DNA of 64,000 nucleotides from Chlorella sorokiniana (GCA_025917655.1 CP084611.1:992001-1056000), one strand, 5' to 3'. Positions 37,943-48,715 are shown, counted from the first letter of the stretch. The notes: generated from the sequence alone by a model not told the origin. A program made the numbers and translations.

Positions 37943-38225
37943 ACAGAAGGGCTTCAGAGACCCATCCCAGTAACCTTGCCATTCTTTCTTTGCCTGCAAA
38001 CGCTCGACAGCCGGTGTATCCTCCTTTGGCACATATACGAGATGCTGGCATCAACCTGCAGTCTGTCATGAAGACCAAAGGTGTTTACAAGCGCCCGGAC
38101 CAGGATGCAGTTGGCACACGGCACTCGATGAAGTGCAAAGAAGTTAGCTGGCAACAGATGAAACATAGCGGGCAAAATGAATCGCACAAGGTGCCCCACA
38201 GCTGTCTGGATCACTAGCACTTGGC

Positions 38226-38447
38226 TCAGTGCTTCAGGCCAGAGGCAGCAAAGCCGCGGCTGATCACCACGCGCTCTAGCGGCGTGTGTGCAGCCGCGGC
38301 TTTGCTGCCCTCCTGCTTCTTGGCCTCAGCATCTGCAACCGCCATGGTCATCATGCCCACGCCGGAGCCGACGGCAACGCCAGCGCCGACCAGGCCCACC
38401 AGGGCAATGATGGACAGGGAGAGGGAGACCTCCTGAGAGAGCACCAT
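38226..38447 (-). CDS. Small single-span membrane protein (73 aa), unrecognised
   Basis: The ATG at 38447 opens MVLSQEVSLSLSIIALVGLV, continuing GAGVAVGSGVGMMTMAVAD. That is a single hydrophobic helix of about 25 residues rich in Gly/Ala/Val, followed by a charged tail EAKKQEGSK and LERVVISRG, with the stop at 38226. The upstream sequence has an acceptor-like CTGCAG near 38527, so a 5' leader intron is possible. The glycine-rich helix superficially recalls an ATP synthase c subunit, but there is only one helix and no essential acidic residue, so I leave it unnamed. Confidence 0.4.
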   Translation of the reverse strand: MVLSQEVSLSLSIIALVGLVGAGVAVGSGVGMMTMAVADAEAKKQEGSKAAAAHTPLERVVISRGFAASGLKH

Positions 38448-39403
38448 GGGTGCAAGAGCCGACGGGCGGGGGGGGGGGAGTGGGCGGGCCGGGGCTGGGG
38501 TGGTGAAAGGAGTGATTCGACGAGTCTGCAGTGCAAGAGGGATCAATCAATGCGTTAAACAGCAGGAGGCGAGGACAGCAGCGCCCGACTCAGAGAGCGG
38601 CTGTGTGCTGAGACCTGCCCCTCGAGTGTGTGCGGCGCACGGAGCGGTTCGCCTAATGACAAGCCCAAGGGTTGGCGCATCACGCCGCACGGAGCCTCTG
38701 AGCCAACTGAGCCTCCATCCCAGTCAAACCCTGCCTCACCTGTCCAACTGGGGAGCAACGGCTTGGTCTGGTGGGTAGATTGTAAGCGACGAAGTGTGCA
38801 ACAGCTGCGGCGGCCCGCAATTTTGAGGGGGAGTTGGGCTGCCAGCAGGGCAGCCGCCAATGCATGCGCCGGATGCCATGTGCTTCCTGTCATCTACGCA
38901 CAGCTTCACCTTCCAAAGAACGTCTGCGAGGAAGCTTACAGTCTGTTCAGTCAAGGCATCAATCCTCAACACACCGATTGTCTTCCCTCTCTGCTTCTAC
39001 GTCCTGGCGAATCGAGGAAACGCGCCGCCGACGGTGTCCCAGCCGGGCCCAGGCTCAAAGAAAGGGTTGAGGCTGGTGGTGTAGTTTGCAGATGATACAC
39101 ACGCAAGTGGGACCTCATCTTCTGGACGAATGGAGCAGCCAACAGCTTGCAACCTTTGCGTACTTTCCAGGAGGTGGTGGATGGGAGGCTCCCGCCTCGT
39201 CAGAGGCTTGAATCTTGTTCAGGCGGTGACAGTCAGATGCGAAACCTCAAAACGCAACTCTTGTTCGGTTCAAACTCATGCTTGCTGTTGCATATTGGTC
39301 TGCACCGTATACAGTAGCCCTTGCCTGATGTTTTCCTGGCTGGCGGGCGGTACAACAGACTCGGCAGCGGCTTTTAGAGGCTTCACCTGCTTGTTTTGCA
39401 GCA
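38448..39403. other. Intergenic region with possible minus-strand coding exons
   Basis: On the minus strand, about 39150-39005, an open stretch contains PEDEVPLACVSSANYTTSLN then PFFEPGPGWDTVGGAFPRF. A second, 38985-38915, reads GKTIGVLRIDALTEQTVSFL then ADVLWK and ends at a GTGAAG donor-like site. Both look protein-like, but they are separated by a stop in the plain frame and have no clear start. They may belong to a small gene, possibly upstream exons of the 38226-38447 gene. Confidence 0.25.
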
Positions 39404-41507
39404 ATGCCTAAGGGCAAAGGTTGAAGGCAAAAGCCATGTCTACCTCTCAGACAGCTTTCGAAAGGCGGGAGAGGGCGGCGGAGGAGGTCTTCTTCCGCCA
39501 GGCAAGCTGGAGCCCACCTTGGACGCCTCTTGCCGTGCTCTCCCCGCCTGGAGAGGGATCTCCAGGCTGCCCAGCACTGGGTTCAGGGTGCCCAGCATTG
39601 GGTTTGGGGTGCCCAGCAGGCATCCATGCACTACCCTCACCTGGCAAGCCGCAGTTGTTTGTAGCGTGCAGGAGGAACGCCTGTCTATGTTGAAGCGGCT
39701 GGAGAAGATGGTGGAGCAGGGCAGGCTGGATGCGTCGGTGCTGGATCAAGTGCGCAAGGCCACTTCGCCCGACGTCCACCATGTGCAGAGTGAGGCACTG
39801 ATGAGCTCCATTTGCAAGCCTGCCAACCCAGCCTGTCGCCTCCAGCCCATGAGCCTCCAGTTGCGTTGGTCTTGTGTGCTGGACCTTGGAATGTGTTTCC
39901 TGTCAACCACAGAGCTGCTCCGCCGCAAGCAGCGCTTGTTTGCCAAGCGGGGTGTGCCTGCAGGCGTGGAGGTGTCGCCCGGCGTGTTCAAGGACGTGCC
40001 CGGGAGACGAAGCAGCGCGAGGACTTTGTGTACGCACATGCCCCCGGAACAATGCCGCGTGAGTGCGCCGCCGGGCGGCGAAACTGCCGCTGGCTGTGAG
40101 GTGTCCTCTGCACACGCCGGCGAGGGCGCCCTCGGTACCTTTCGGCCAGCCCCACTCCCCCTTTCTCCCCTCCCCCCGCCCCCGCCCCCCAAACAAAAAC
40201 AAAAAAAAAGAACGCAAAGCCAACAACAACACTAGCAACAACGACAGCCTCCCACCATGCAGTGCCCAGGCCTTCCGAGACGGAGCGAATGAAGCTGGGC
40301 ATCCACACCGACATGGGCCCCTCCAGGTGCGCCCTGCATGCTGCAGCAGTTTGCGGCCCTACTGCCTGGCACCGCAGGCTGTCTATCCCAGGCGCCTGCT
40401 GTTTGGGCACGCAGAGGAGTGGGACTGCCGCGCCTGCCCGCCTTCCTACCGTGCATCGGAGCAGGTCCGCACAGCTTCCTGCCGCCCTGCCGCCAGGTGG
40501 AACCCCGACGGCGGCGCCTCCATCTTCTCCCTGCGCGACTCGCTTGCCGGGAGGAGGCGGGGGCTGCGGGGCGAGCACTGTCGGCGCACGAGGTGGCCCG
40601 CCTGGCGCGCCTCCAGGCGCAGGCCGGGAGGTGCCCACGTTGTTTGGGTACAGGTGAGGCTGAGGTTGCAGCGGTGGAGCAGGGGGCAGGGTTCCAAAGG
40701 TCGTCCAACACTGGCTTCCTGGCTGCGCATGCGGCACTTGCTGGCTTGCTTGCGTGGCAGGCTGCCTACGATACCACGCATTCTGACACCCACAACGCAC
40801 AGGGCAGCTCCACGTCTCTGTGTGCAGGCTGGCAGCTGGCACACCGGGCCGCACTTTCTTCTGGGGCTCCATGCTGGCGATCTGGGGCACCGCCGCGCTG
40901 ATTGCTGCCTCAGGCAGGGTTTTGCTTTCGGGTCAACCAGCGAGCGGTTGCCTCTCATTGCATGCTGGATGCGCCTTGTACACAGATTCCTGTGTTTTGA
41001 GTTGCCGGGTACACTTGCACCCCGCAGCGCGCGGGCTGAGCGGCGGGCCAGGGGAGGGCCCCGCGAGCCAGGCACCAGCTGGCCCAAGGTCGGGCTGCTG
41101 CAGTGCTGCAGATAGTTGTGCGCTGCGCCCTCCTGTGTACTTTTCTCACAATACCCCCGCAGGCCGCAGAGTGCCCCCTCTGCTCCCCACACCTTTGCCC
41201 TGTGCCTTGTGGTGCAGCGCACTGGGCCAGCGCATCGCTGACTTCTTCCTGCCCTGGCGAACCAGCTTGCAGACGCGCAGGGTGGGTGGGCTAGGGGTGC
41301 TGCTCTGCCAGGTGACTCAGCTGCCTGACGCTGCCCTGCAAGCAGGCCCGCAGCACCTCCCACGCTGGCAGCTCTGCAAGCAGGCCCGCAGCATTGTTCA
41401 CGCTCGTGGCTGTACATGCATGCAGGCCAGTCGCGCCGAGATCGAGGCGGAGGAGGGGCGCGTTTGTGCGGGCGCTGAAGCAGCGCATGGTGGAGGGCAG
41501 GGCGTGA
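39404..41507 (+). CDS. Unrecognised membrane protein with an IF1-like N-terminal region
   Basis: The ATG at 39404 opens MPKGKG. With one G restored at 39419-39420 it continues KAKAMSTSQTAFERRERAAE, EVFFRQ, and across an intron EERLSMLKRLEKMVEQGRLD. The block FERRERAAEE-x-FFRQ-x-EERLxxLKRL resembles the inhibitory helix of the mitochondrial ATPase inhibitor IF1. That intron (about 39502-39672) starts GCAAGC, a GC-AG type. Later exons give KLLRRKQRLFAKRGVPAGVE, REDFVYAHAPGTMP, RPSETERMKLGIHTDMGPSR, a hydrophobic segment TFFWGSMLAIWGTAALIAAS (40850-40910), ALGQRIADFFLPWRTSLQTR (41220-41278) and a C-terminus FVRALKQRMVEGRA ending at 41507. Slips occur at 40002-40004 and 41455-41458. The role is unknown; a transmembrane helix after an IF1-like start is not an arrangement I know. 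Confidence 0.5.
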
Positions 41508-41738
41508 GCGGAGCCCGCGCGGGGTCCTGCTGCAGGTCCGGCGCAGGCGCAGGTGCACAGCTTGCGGAGGTGCCGGGCTCACAGGGCAAGCCGTCAAGAA
41601 AGGCGGTGATCGCTACACTTGTCATCTCCCAGTCATGCAGTTGTTCTTGCGTCAAGCAGTTACAGCTGACAGGGCTGCTGTAGGCCTTAAAGGTCTTTTG
41701 GCAAGAAACAACAATCAAGCCAGCACGCAAGGAGTGGC

Positions 41739-42849
41739 CTACCAGCCTTCAGCTTGCTGGGCACCGTTGCGCTCTGCCTCGCTGCTGCAGTCGGCGGCGT
41801 CCTCCTCGCTGCTTGCATCTGCGCCGCCCAGGATTTGGGCCAGGTGGTGCTGGACCAGGTCGTCGTACTGCATGTACTGCTTGTCAAAGTGAACGTACTG
41901 CAAGTACAGGTCCATCGCCGCCTGAGCGTCCTCCCTGCGGTTGGCAGCAGCGCGGGAGGTCATCACAGCAACACCATCTGCATGCATGCACCCACTTTCT
42001 AGCCAGGCAGCGGGTCTCAGGCCAGCTGAGCACGGTGCCCTGTGGCGCGCACCGTGGGCTGTGTCGCCGCCCGCGCTGGATCTCTCGCCCCAGCTTCTCG
42101 GCTGATAGGCGCTTGAGGCGGCGGCCCGCCCGCGCCGGCCCTGGAGCTGACGGTACCGCAGCGTGTCCCGCTGGTCCTGCTGGGGTGCTGCAGCGCCAGT
42201 GCAGCCAGGTCCTTGGCGAGGTGGTGCCCCACAAGCACCCGCCCCCGCAGCAGCGCCGCCAGGCGGGCCCGCACGTCGGCCAGCGGCGGCGCGTAGCGCC
42301 ACAGCGCGGGGTGCGCGCCGCCCTCGTGCTTCCAGCGCTGCCCCTGCAGCTCCTCTGCGGTTGGAGGTGGAGGGGGAAGGGGACCCGGGCCATTCCCGGG
42401 TTGGCAAGCATGCGATGCAAACCGAGGGGGCGTGTTTCCGCAAGATACGCCCGCAGCGCCGCAGATGCAGGCAGGCGCATACAGCAAGTGGGCATGGGCA
42501 CGGCGTATGTGTTTGCGGCCACAGACTGCTCCATAGGATGCGGCTCACCCGTCGGGTTGCAATGCTCGTAGAGCAGGACGCGCCCGCAGCATCCACAGCG
42601 CACACCTCGGCCGGCAGGCTGACCTGGCGCCCCCGGCTGTACCACCAGGTGCGTGTACTCCACATCCACCGCCACCAGCCGCGCAACCTCCTGCTGCAGA
42701 CGGCTGGGGGCGGCAGCGCGGCAGCCGCGGCGATGGGCTGGGCAGCAGCTGACGTGGAGGAGGCGCCGGGCGCAGGGTCCCCCCGCCTTCACCGGCTGCA
42801 GTTGCTGCTGTGCTTGCCGGTGGTGGCGTGCTGCAGTTCCGCAGCCATG
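41739..42849 (-). CDS. DEDDh 3'-5' exonuclease, REX4/ISG20-like
   Basis: An RNA/DNA exonuclease of the DnaQ fold. The ATG at 42849 (MAAELQHATTGKHSSNCS) fits if one G is restored at 42792-42793; the frame then runs to LQQEVARLVAVDVEYTHLVV, the ExoI motif (DxE). Next are RGRQVSLPAEVCAVDAAG and RVLLYEHCNPT (one base missing at 42583-42585). Further motifs are YAPPLADVRARLAALLRGRV with LVGHHLAKDLAAL (ExoII, with the second catalytic Asp), a KRLSAEKLGREIQ exon, and REDAQAAMDLYLQYVHFD (the HSSxxDA-like ExoIII region). The acidic tail GGADASSEEDAADCSSEA runs to the stop at 41739. Orthologues act in pre-rRNA or small-RNA trimming. It lies 172 bp downstream of VMA21 on the same strand. Confidence 0.85.
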
Positions 42850-43021
42850 ATCGCAGTGGCTGCGGAAAGATTGAAGAGCGCGACGCATGCCAGCCTGGAG
42901 GGTAGGGCGGGCTGCGCTGTGCGCAGATCGCCAGCGCTGCTGGTGCTGCTGTTTGCACTGAGACTGCAAGTGGCATGGCCTGCATGGCACCCTGAACTGC
43001 TGTGAAGGGCTCTCAACGGCT

Positions 43022-43269
43022 TCAGTCTGTTTTCTCCTGCCTGGGAGGGGGGATGTCTCCAGCCAGGCTGTGACGACAAAAGCGGCAACCACCAGGTTGA
43101 CTCCAAGCACGCCCAGGCCTCCCGCTATTACTACGCGTTGCTGTGCCAGTAGCTGCGAGCCTATAATCGGCTCTAAGAGGCTGTCCAAGCGGCCCTGCCA
43201 AGCTGCACTGAAGGCGGACAGCGGCACAGCCACCATCAACAGCGAGAAGAACAGGAGCTTGGCAAGCAT
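43022..43269 (-). CDS. VMA21: V-ATPase assembly factor VMA21
   Basis: An ER membrane chaperone for assembly of the V-ATPase Vo sector. The ATG at 43269 opens MLAKLLFFSLLMVAVPLSAF (first helix). It then has a loop SAAWQGRLDSLLEPIIGS and a second helix VVIAGGLGVLGVNLVVAAFV, the two-helix VMA21 layout. As printed, the frame stays open far into the next gene. With one base restored in the six-base run at 43047-43052 it ends AWLETSPPPRQEKTD and TGA at 43022, giving 82 residues, the usual length for the family. A classical C-terminal dilysine signal is not seen. Confidence 0.85.
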
Positions 43270-43628
43270 GATGGGGTCATGTTATGTGCTGCAATGAAAG
43301 CCGAACAACATTCGCAACAATCGCAACAGAGACTTCAAGCTCAGCCGCTCCTCCTGCCGCTGCCGCCTCGCCACGCCCAGCATGTGGATGGCAGTCCGGC
43401 TTGGTTTCTGAACAACGCAGCACTGCGGTTGCTCCCATAGTTTTTGAGGTGATCCAGCACCGTGTGGCGTCCTGCACTTTAAGTGAGCCGGCTCTCTCTA
43501 GCCTTTACACGCGTGCAGCGGACCCGCACCTTGCGCAAGCGCACTCACTTCAGGGAAATGAGGAAAGAACAAAGTTGCATGCTGGGAACTGCCTGACTGT
43601 AAGTGCAATGTCGTGTATGCTCAAGTTT

Positions 43629-43636
43629 TATATAAA
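43629..43636 (+). promoter_or_regulatory. TATA box upstream of the DUF1499 gene
   Basis: TATATAAA lies about 155 bp upstream of the ATG at 43791, within the 520-bp region between the diverging VMA21 and DUF1499 genes. Confidence 0.5.
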
Positions 43637-43790
43637 TTAGGGGCTCGCAGAATCCCACGGCAGCCCTTGCGGCAGCCGCGTCAAGCTTGCAGCGCCACAT
43701 CACCAATCTTCCTTCTCAATTCCATCTCCAGGGCCCCTCCTGTTGATGTCTTGACCTGTCATTGCTCATTTCCTTCTGTCATAAGCCAGT

Positions 43791-44546
43791 ATGGGCGCGG
43801 CAGCCAGCGCCCCTGTGATAAACGATGTGACGACCAACCCAAGCGACCCTCCAGTGTTTCTGAAATCCCGGCACTCAGCAGAGCTGAGCGACGATGTCAA
43901 GAATGTGCGCACCTGCGTGGCCTGGTCGCGCCTGCACGCAGCGCGTCGCCGACAGCGCCGCTAGTCGCACCTTCCTACCTGGCTCCTCAACCACGCTACC
44001 TGCGCCAATGCAAAACGCAATGTGTGCTGCAGGCCATAAACAAATACTACAGCGACCTGAAGCCAGTGCCGGTGGCGGGGGCGGATGTGGCCACCGTGTT
44101 TGCGGCAGCCAGCGCGCCGCCGCCGCGCTGCCTCGGGCCCGCGTCGTGTACGAGGATGCGGCTGGCGGCGCGCTGGAGCTCCTGGACGTCACGCCCCTGC
44201 TGAAGTTCAAGGACGACGTGGCGATCAGGTGCGCTGCGCCTGCGCTGCCCTGCGCTGAGCTCGGGGCTGCCACTGGTGGAACCTGTTCATGGGGCGGCTC
44301 GCCCCTCTGCCCAGCTGCACCCGCTTGGGCAGCCGCACGACTGGGGAGTGCACCCCTTGTTGCTGCCTGTTCGCATGCACGCCCGTGCCACGTCTACGCA
44401 GGCTGCGGGAGCAGGGCGGCAGCGTGGTTGTGGACGTGCGGTCGGCGTCCAGGGTGGGTAAAGGCGACCTTGGCGCCAACGCCGCCCGGATACGCAGCTA
44501 CCTGGCGGCGCTGCGGGCGGAGCTGGGGCAGCAGGGCGGCGCCTGA
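43791..44546 (+). CDS. DUF1499-domain protein
   Basis: The ATG at 43791 opens MGAAASAPVINDVTTNPSDP, followed by PVFLKSRHSAELSDDVKN. Later exons give QAINKYYSDLKPVPVAGADV, ARVVYEDAAGGALELLDVTP, LLKFKDDVAIR and, after an intron, LREQGGSVVVDVRSASRVGK then GDLGANAARIRSYLAAL. FKDDV...VDVRSASRVGxxDLGxNxxRI is the hallmark of DUF1499, found in plant plastid and bacterial proteins of unknown function. The stop is at 44546. The MGAAAS start could be N-myristoylated (inference from sequence only). One slip seems to lie near 44130 between the Ala-rich linker and ARVVYED. Confidence 0.8.
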
Positions 44547-44946
44547 AGTAGGCTCAAGCTGCACAGCTGCCTGGCCAGCCGGACAAGAGCGATGCAATTC
44601 CTGCAAACCCTTGGAAATGCCTGCCAGAGGGGGAACTGTTACAGGAGGGCAGTGCTGGAAGGGAGACGGACGGGGCATTGACGGAGGAAGCATGGTACAT
44701 AAGTGCAGCAAGCCGTCGTTGATGAACAGCGGCACATTTGCACACAGAGCAGCTGCGAAACAAAGCTTGGCTTGTGCAAGGTGGAAGCAAGGAGAAGGAA
44801 CGCATCTGCTCGTTTGGGGGCGGTTGGTTGCATGGCGGGTGGAGAATGACAAAAAGCAAGGCACTTCGGCCGTCACGGGCGTCAATGCTGGTCTGGCGGT
44901 CCTGCCTGCACGTCTGGCCCGGTGATACCTGTGCCGCCCAGCGGGC
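44547..44946. other. Convergent 3' region, DUF1499 and DUF3054 genes
   Basis: Four hundred bases between two stops on opposite strands. No gene or repeat seen. Confidence 0.5.
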
Positions 44947-45982
44947 TCACCAGCGCTTGACCAGCGAGAAGACCATCCGCAGCATCTCAAAGGGGTTGCC
45001 CTTGCGGTCCTTGCGCGCCCGCAGCTGCTCCAGCGGCGTCTGCGGTTCCTTGGCCGCGGGGTGGCCGCCGCCAGCGCTGTGCGCCAGCCCACCAGCAGCA
45101 CGCCGTTGGCTGCCAGGCTGACTGCCACAAAGGCCGGGTCGGGCAGGTAGCCGCGGCTGGCGGCCCGCACCAGCAGGCCTGCGGGGATGCCCAGGGCCCA
45201 GGTCTTGGCGGCCGCGGCGGCTGCCGCGCCCGCGCTGCCGCCCTGCGCTGCCTTGCCGTAGCCGTCGAGCAGCGCGGCGGAGGCCAGCCACCCCGCGATG
45301 AAGGGCCAGGCGGTGCCAAAGGCTGCACCCAAGCTGATGCCCTCGCCGTGGCTCACGCGGCCGATGGTGGCGAACAGCAGCAGCGTCGCCACGTCACCGC
45401 CCACCAGCAGGGCAACGCGGCTGCGGCAGGGGTCGGTGAAGGAGGGGGAGCGGGTGCGCCGCTCGGCGAGCAGGGCGCGCTGCGCCTTGGCTGAGGAGCA
45501 GGCAATGCAGGCAGATCAGGGCTTGCGGCCGTACCCACCCCCAGTTGTTGGGTGTGTCCCCCTTGTCCAGGGCCACCACACCAGAGAAGCGGGAGTCTCC
45601 CAGCTGCTCCACCCGCTCAATCTGCAGGTTGCAATTCGTGCCAGTACGGTTGCAGCTTTTTTCAACCGACAGGCTCGTCTCCATGCACAGCATTTCTCAG
45701 CGGCCACTGAGAAGTTCACGTGACCACTGCACCTTGAGGTTGTCAGGATAGGGGGGAGGGCGGCGGACGCCGCTGCTGGGGAGGCACTCGGACCGACGGG
45801 GCGGGTGCCGCAGCTGGCGCGGCCGGCGCCTGTGTGGCGGGGGCGTCCCCTTGCTGCTGTCGCTCTCCCTCCGCAGCAATGAGCCTCCGATGCGTTACTT
45901 GCGCTGCTCTAGTCTGCTTGGCGGCGGTCTGAAGGGTTTGGCCCAGCAGGGCGCGCGAGCTCCCGAAAAGCACAGCTCTCAT
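44947..45982 (-). CDS. DUF3054 membrane protein, probably plastid
   Basis: A polytopic membrane protein of unknown role, common to cyanobacteria, actinobacteria and plants. The ATG at 45982 opens MRAVLFGSSRALLGQTLQTA, a transit-like leader followed by a Pro/Ala linker. Exon 1 (45982-45733) ends PYPDNLK. Exon 2 (45621-45539) encodes IERVEQLGDSRFSGVVALDK and GDTPNNW. Exon 3 from 45490 encodes SPSFTDPCRSRVALLVGGDV then ATLLLFATIGRVSHGE (the DUF3054 signature), TAWPFIAGWLASAALLDGYG, WALGIPAGLLVRAASRGYLP and FVAVSLAANGVLLVGWR. The tail EMLRMVFSLVKRW ends at 44947. One base is missing in the run at 45058-45061, just before KEPQTPLEQL. Confidence 0.85.
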
Positions 45983-46821
45983 ACTGCGCTGCCGGTGTAT
46001 GCGAGCTTTGATTTGGTGTTCAAGGACTTGGGGTTCACGATATCGAGTAATGTCCAACGGGGAGTCCCTCACCCTGGCTGCCAGCCAGGCGCTTTGTCCC
46101 CGACCTTCGACTGCAAACTGGGCGCGCCGACCTGCTCCTGCCTCTTTCAGAAGGCACTTAGGATCGTGTCTTCTAGTTCAGACGCAGGGAAGGAGCGTCT
46201 GGGAGGTGAGCGCCATGCTGCGATGGCCAGGGGCGGCAGCGGACAGGGAGGGAGGCTGGGTGGCGAGCTATTGACAGCAAACAATGGCTGGACTCGGCCA
46301 CAGCAGCTATAGATTGGGCAGCAGCGTCATGCCAGGCACCATGCAGCCCCGGCGGCAGCCTGGAGAGCCCATGGCGGTCGCATGCTGGCAGTCAGCGAGC
46401 ATATACTGCAGGGGAACGCACAGGCAGCGTTTAGTTGCGCGCGGAGGCCCTTTGCTCCCTTGCGGCGCAGCCCCGTTTCTTGTGCCGGTGGCTTTACTTT
46501 AGCCCATTTTGCAACCCGATATATCCAGCCTGAGCCGGCGTGGGGCTCGCAACGTCCCGACCTTTGCCACCCTGCCCCTCCCGCCTTGTGTGCCGCCGGC
46601 AGTCTCCTCCCTTTCCTTTACTCTGTGGCCTGCCGAGCAATTTGACAGAAGCCAGCCGGCAGCAAAGCAGCACAGGACAGCCGATACAGCAAGCAGCTCC
46701 TTGATACAGCAAGCAGATCCTGACCCTCTGCGCAGCCTCCCGCTCACACCATCAGTGTTGACGCTTCGCTGCTCGCCCGCTCTGGCCTCGCCGCTCGCGC
46801 TGCAGGGCACCCGCAGCAGCC
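45983..46821. promoter_or_regulatory. Divergent promoter region, DUF3054 and RPS9
   Basis: About 840 bp. Near the RPS9 side, GATACAGCAAGCAG is repeated at 46683-46696 and 46703-46716 (20-bp period). No TATA box is obvious within 100 bp of the RPS9 ATG, as is usual for ribosomal protein genes. Confidence 0.4.
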
Positions 46822-48227
46822 ATGCCGTCCATTGCGTACTACCGCAACTACGGCAAGACCTTCAAGAAGCCGCGCCGTCCCTTCGAGAAGGAGCGCCTCG
46901 ATGCGGAGCTGAAGATTGTGGGCGAGTTCGGCCTGCGCAACAAGCGCGAGCTGTGGCGCGTGCAGATGGTGCTGTCCAAGCTGCGCGCCCGCGCTCGTGA
47001 CCTCCTCACCCTCGAGGAGAAGGACCCCAAGTGAGCCCACCCTGGCTGCCCTCTGTGCCTGCGTCCTGCCGCTGCCGCCCGCTGCCGCCGCTCCTGCTTG
47101 CGCCGAATGCATGGCCAGCGTCGGCAGTCGCGGCAGCGACAGTCGCCGCCTTGCGGCATGGCAGCACACATCGTTAACAGCGGGCAAAGACAAGGGGACA
47201 GCACACGAGCGCGGAACCATGATGGTTTGCAGCACAGCAGGCAGACCATCCGCCCACCCACCATCGGCACAGCACAGCTGGGGGCAGGCTCTTCCTCGGC
47301 ACTGCCGCCAGCAAGTCCAGCAGCCCGTTCTGGTTGGATGCACATCAGCAGCCCAGGCTCAGGCTGTATGCACAGGCATACCCTATATGCAGCTCAGTGG
47401 TTGCAGGGTGCAGCAGCCCAGCCAGGGCATGGCCATGGGCGGGCCGGGTTGCCGCCCATGACCATGCCAGGGCAGGGCCACACCTGCACCTTCCCATGCA
47501 TCATCTTAGCATGGCCTGCCCAGTCATGTTTCGCTTGTCGCGAGTCTTCGGCCTGCCATTCGGCGTCCCACCTGCGGTCCATGGCACCATCTATGCACTG
47601 GCTGCCAGCTCAACGCCGGGGCCCCTTCCTCCCCTCCCCACCCGCCTCCCCGCAGGCGCCTGTTTGAGGGCGAGGCCCTGCTGCGCCGCATGTACCGCTA
47701 CGGCTTCCTGGACGAGTCCCAGAACAAGCTGGATTACGTGCTGGCGCTGACGCCCCAGGACGTGCTGGAGCGCCGCCTGCAGGTGGGCGCCTGCGCACCG
47801 CTGGCGCCACCCACCGCAGCCAGCCCTGCGCGGTGGCCGCTGCCACGCCTGCCTTGCGGCCGCCTCATGCAGCCCCCGCTGTCAGCTGTTAGCCGTGTGT
47901 CGGGGCTGTGGCTGGGCGCTCCTGCTTCTGGTTGTGCCCTGTGCCAGCCTCTTGACGTGCCTCCCCTGGGCCCGGCCCCCCGCAGACCCTGGTCTTCAAG
48001 CTGGGCCTGGCCAAGAGCATCCACCACGCACGCGTGCTGATCCGCCAGCGCCACATCCGTGTGGGCAAGCAGATTGTGAACATCCCCTCCTTCATGGTGC
48101 GCGTGGACAGCCAGAAGCACATTGACTTTGCGCTCAACTCGCCCTTCGGCGGCGGCCGCCCGGCCGCGTGAAGCGGAGGAGCCTGGCCTCCAAGGGCGGC
48201 GCCGACGGCGGCGACGACGAGGAGTAG
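46822..48227 (+). CDS. RPS9: 40S ribosomal protein S9 (uS4)
   Basis: A small-subunit primary binding protein of 18S rRNA. Three exons. Exon 1 (46822 to about 47031) reads [20 protein letters not shown] and LTLEEKDPK. Exon 2 (about 47656-47782) reads [20 protein letters not shown] and [11 protein letters not shown]. Exon 3 from about 47986 has the S4 RNA-binding domain, [20 protein letters not shown] then [20 protein letters not shown]. It ends in the conserved [20 protein letters not shown] and an acidic DGGDDEE tail, with TAG at 48225-48227. The printed sequence lacks one G at 48162-48163, which would give a false stop at 48169-48171. Because this tail is among the most conserved parts of uS4, the loss is almost certainly an assembly error. 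Confidence 0.98.
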
Positions 48228-48715
48228 GCGCCTGCAGCAGCAGGCCGGCAGCTGGAACCGCCAGCCAACCTGGCCTCATGATGCGGCGGCGGCGTGCAGC
48301 GCGGGCGACGTACTGCATGGCCCCCGTCGGCGGCGGCGCCACCGCGGCTTGCGTCGCTCGTGGCCCGCCCGCACAATGCAACCCTAGCGTGTTCTATGTG
48401 TATGCAGACACGTTTAACACACCACTCTCGCAGCGGTCGGGTCAGTTGCAGAGCCGGGCAGGGCACGGCAGGGAAGGATGCTGCTCTGCGCTGCGACCGC
48501 CGAGTGGGATTGGGCATGCACGATGTGCGCTCTGCCACCGCTGGACGATTTAAAACTCGTTCTACACAGCGCTAAAGGACAGCGTAGTGGCTGAACGGCG
48601 CCTCTGCAAGAACCTGATCGCTTTGAGCGCCAACATCCCCCTGGCGTTTGCTGCTCCCCGCGTTATCAATTCGTGCATCGCATTCGAAGCAGATGACGTC
48701 CGTTTGAGCTTGACT
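48228..48715. other. Intergenic region between RPS9 and FIGL1
   Basis: About 490 bp in the same orientation as both neighbours; the first part should be RPS9 3' UTR. An upstream in-frame extension of FIGL1 is open back to about 48587 but has no ATG. Confidence 0.4.

Noticed and set aside
38226-38447. ATP synthase subunit c
   Set aside because: Only one glycine-rich helix is present and there is no conserved acidic residue in a second helix.
41884-43269. A continuous 461-codon minus-strand frame joining VMA21 to the exonuclease
   Set aside because: With one base restored at 43047-43052 VMA21 ends at its normal length (82 aa), and a separate ATG at 42849 starts the exonuclease. The join is a by-product of the lost base, not a fusion protein.
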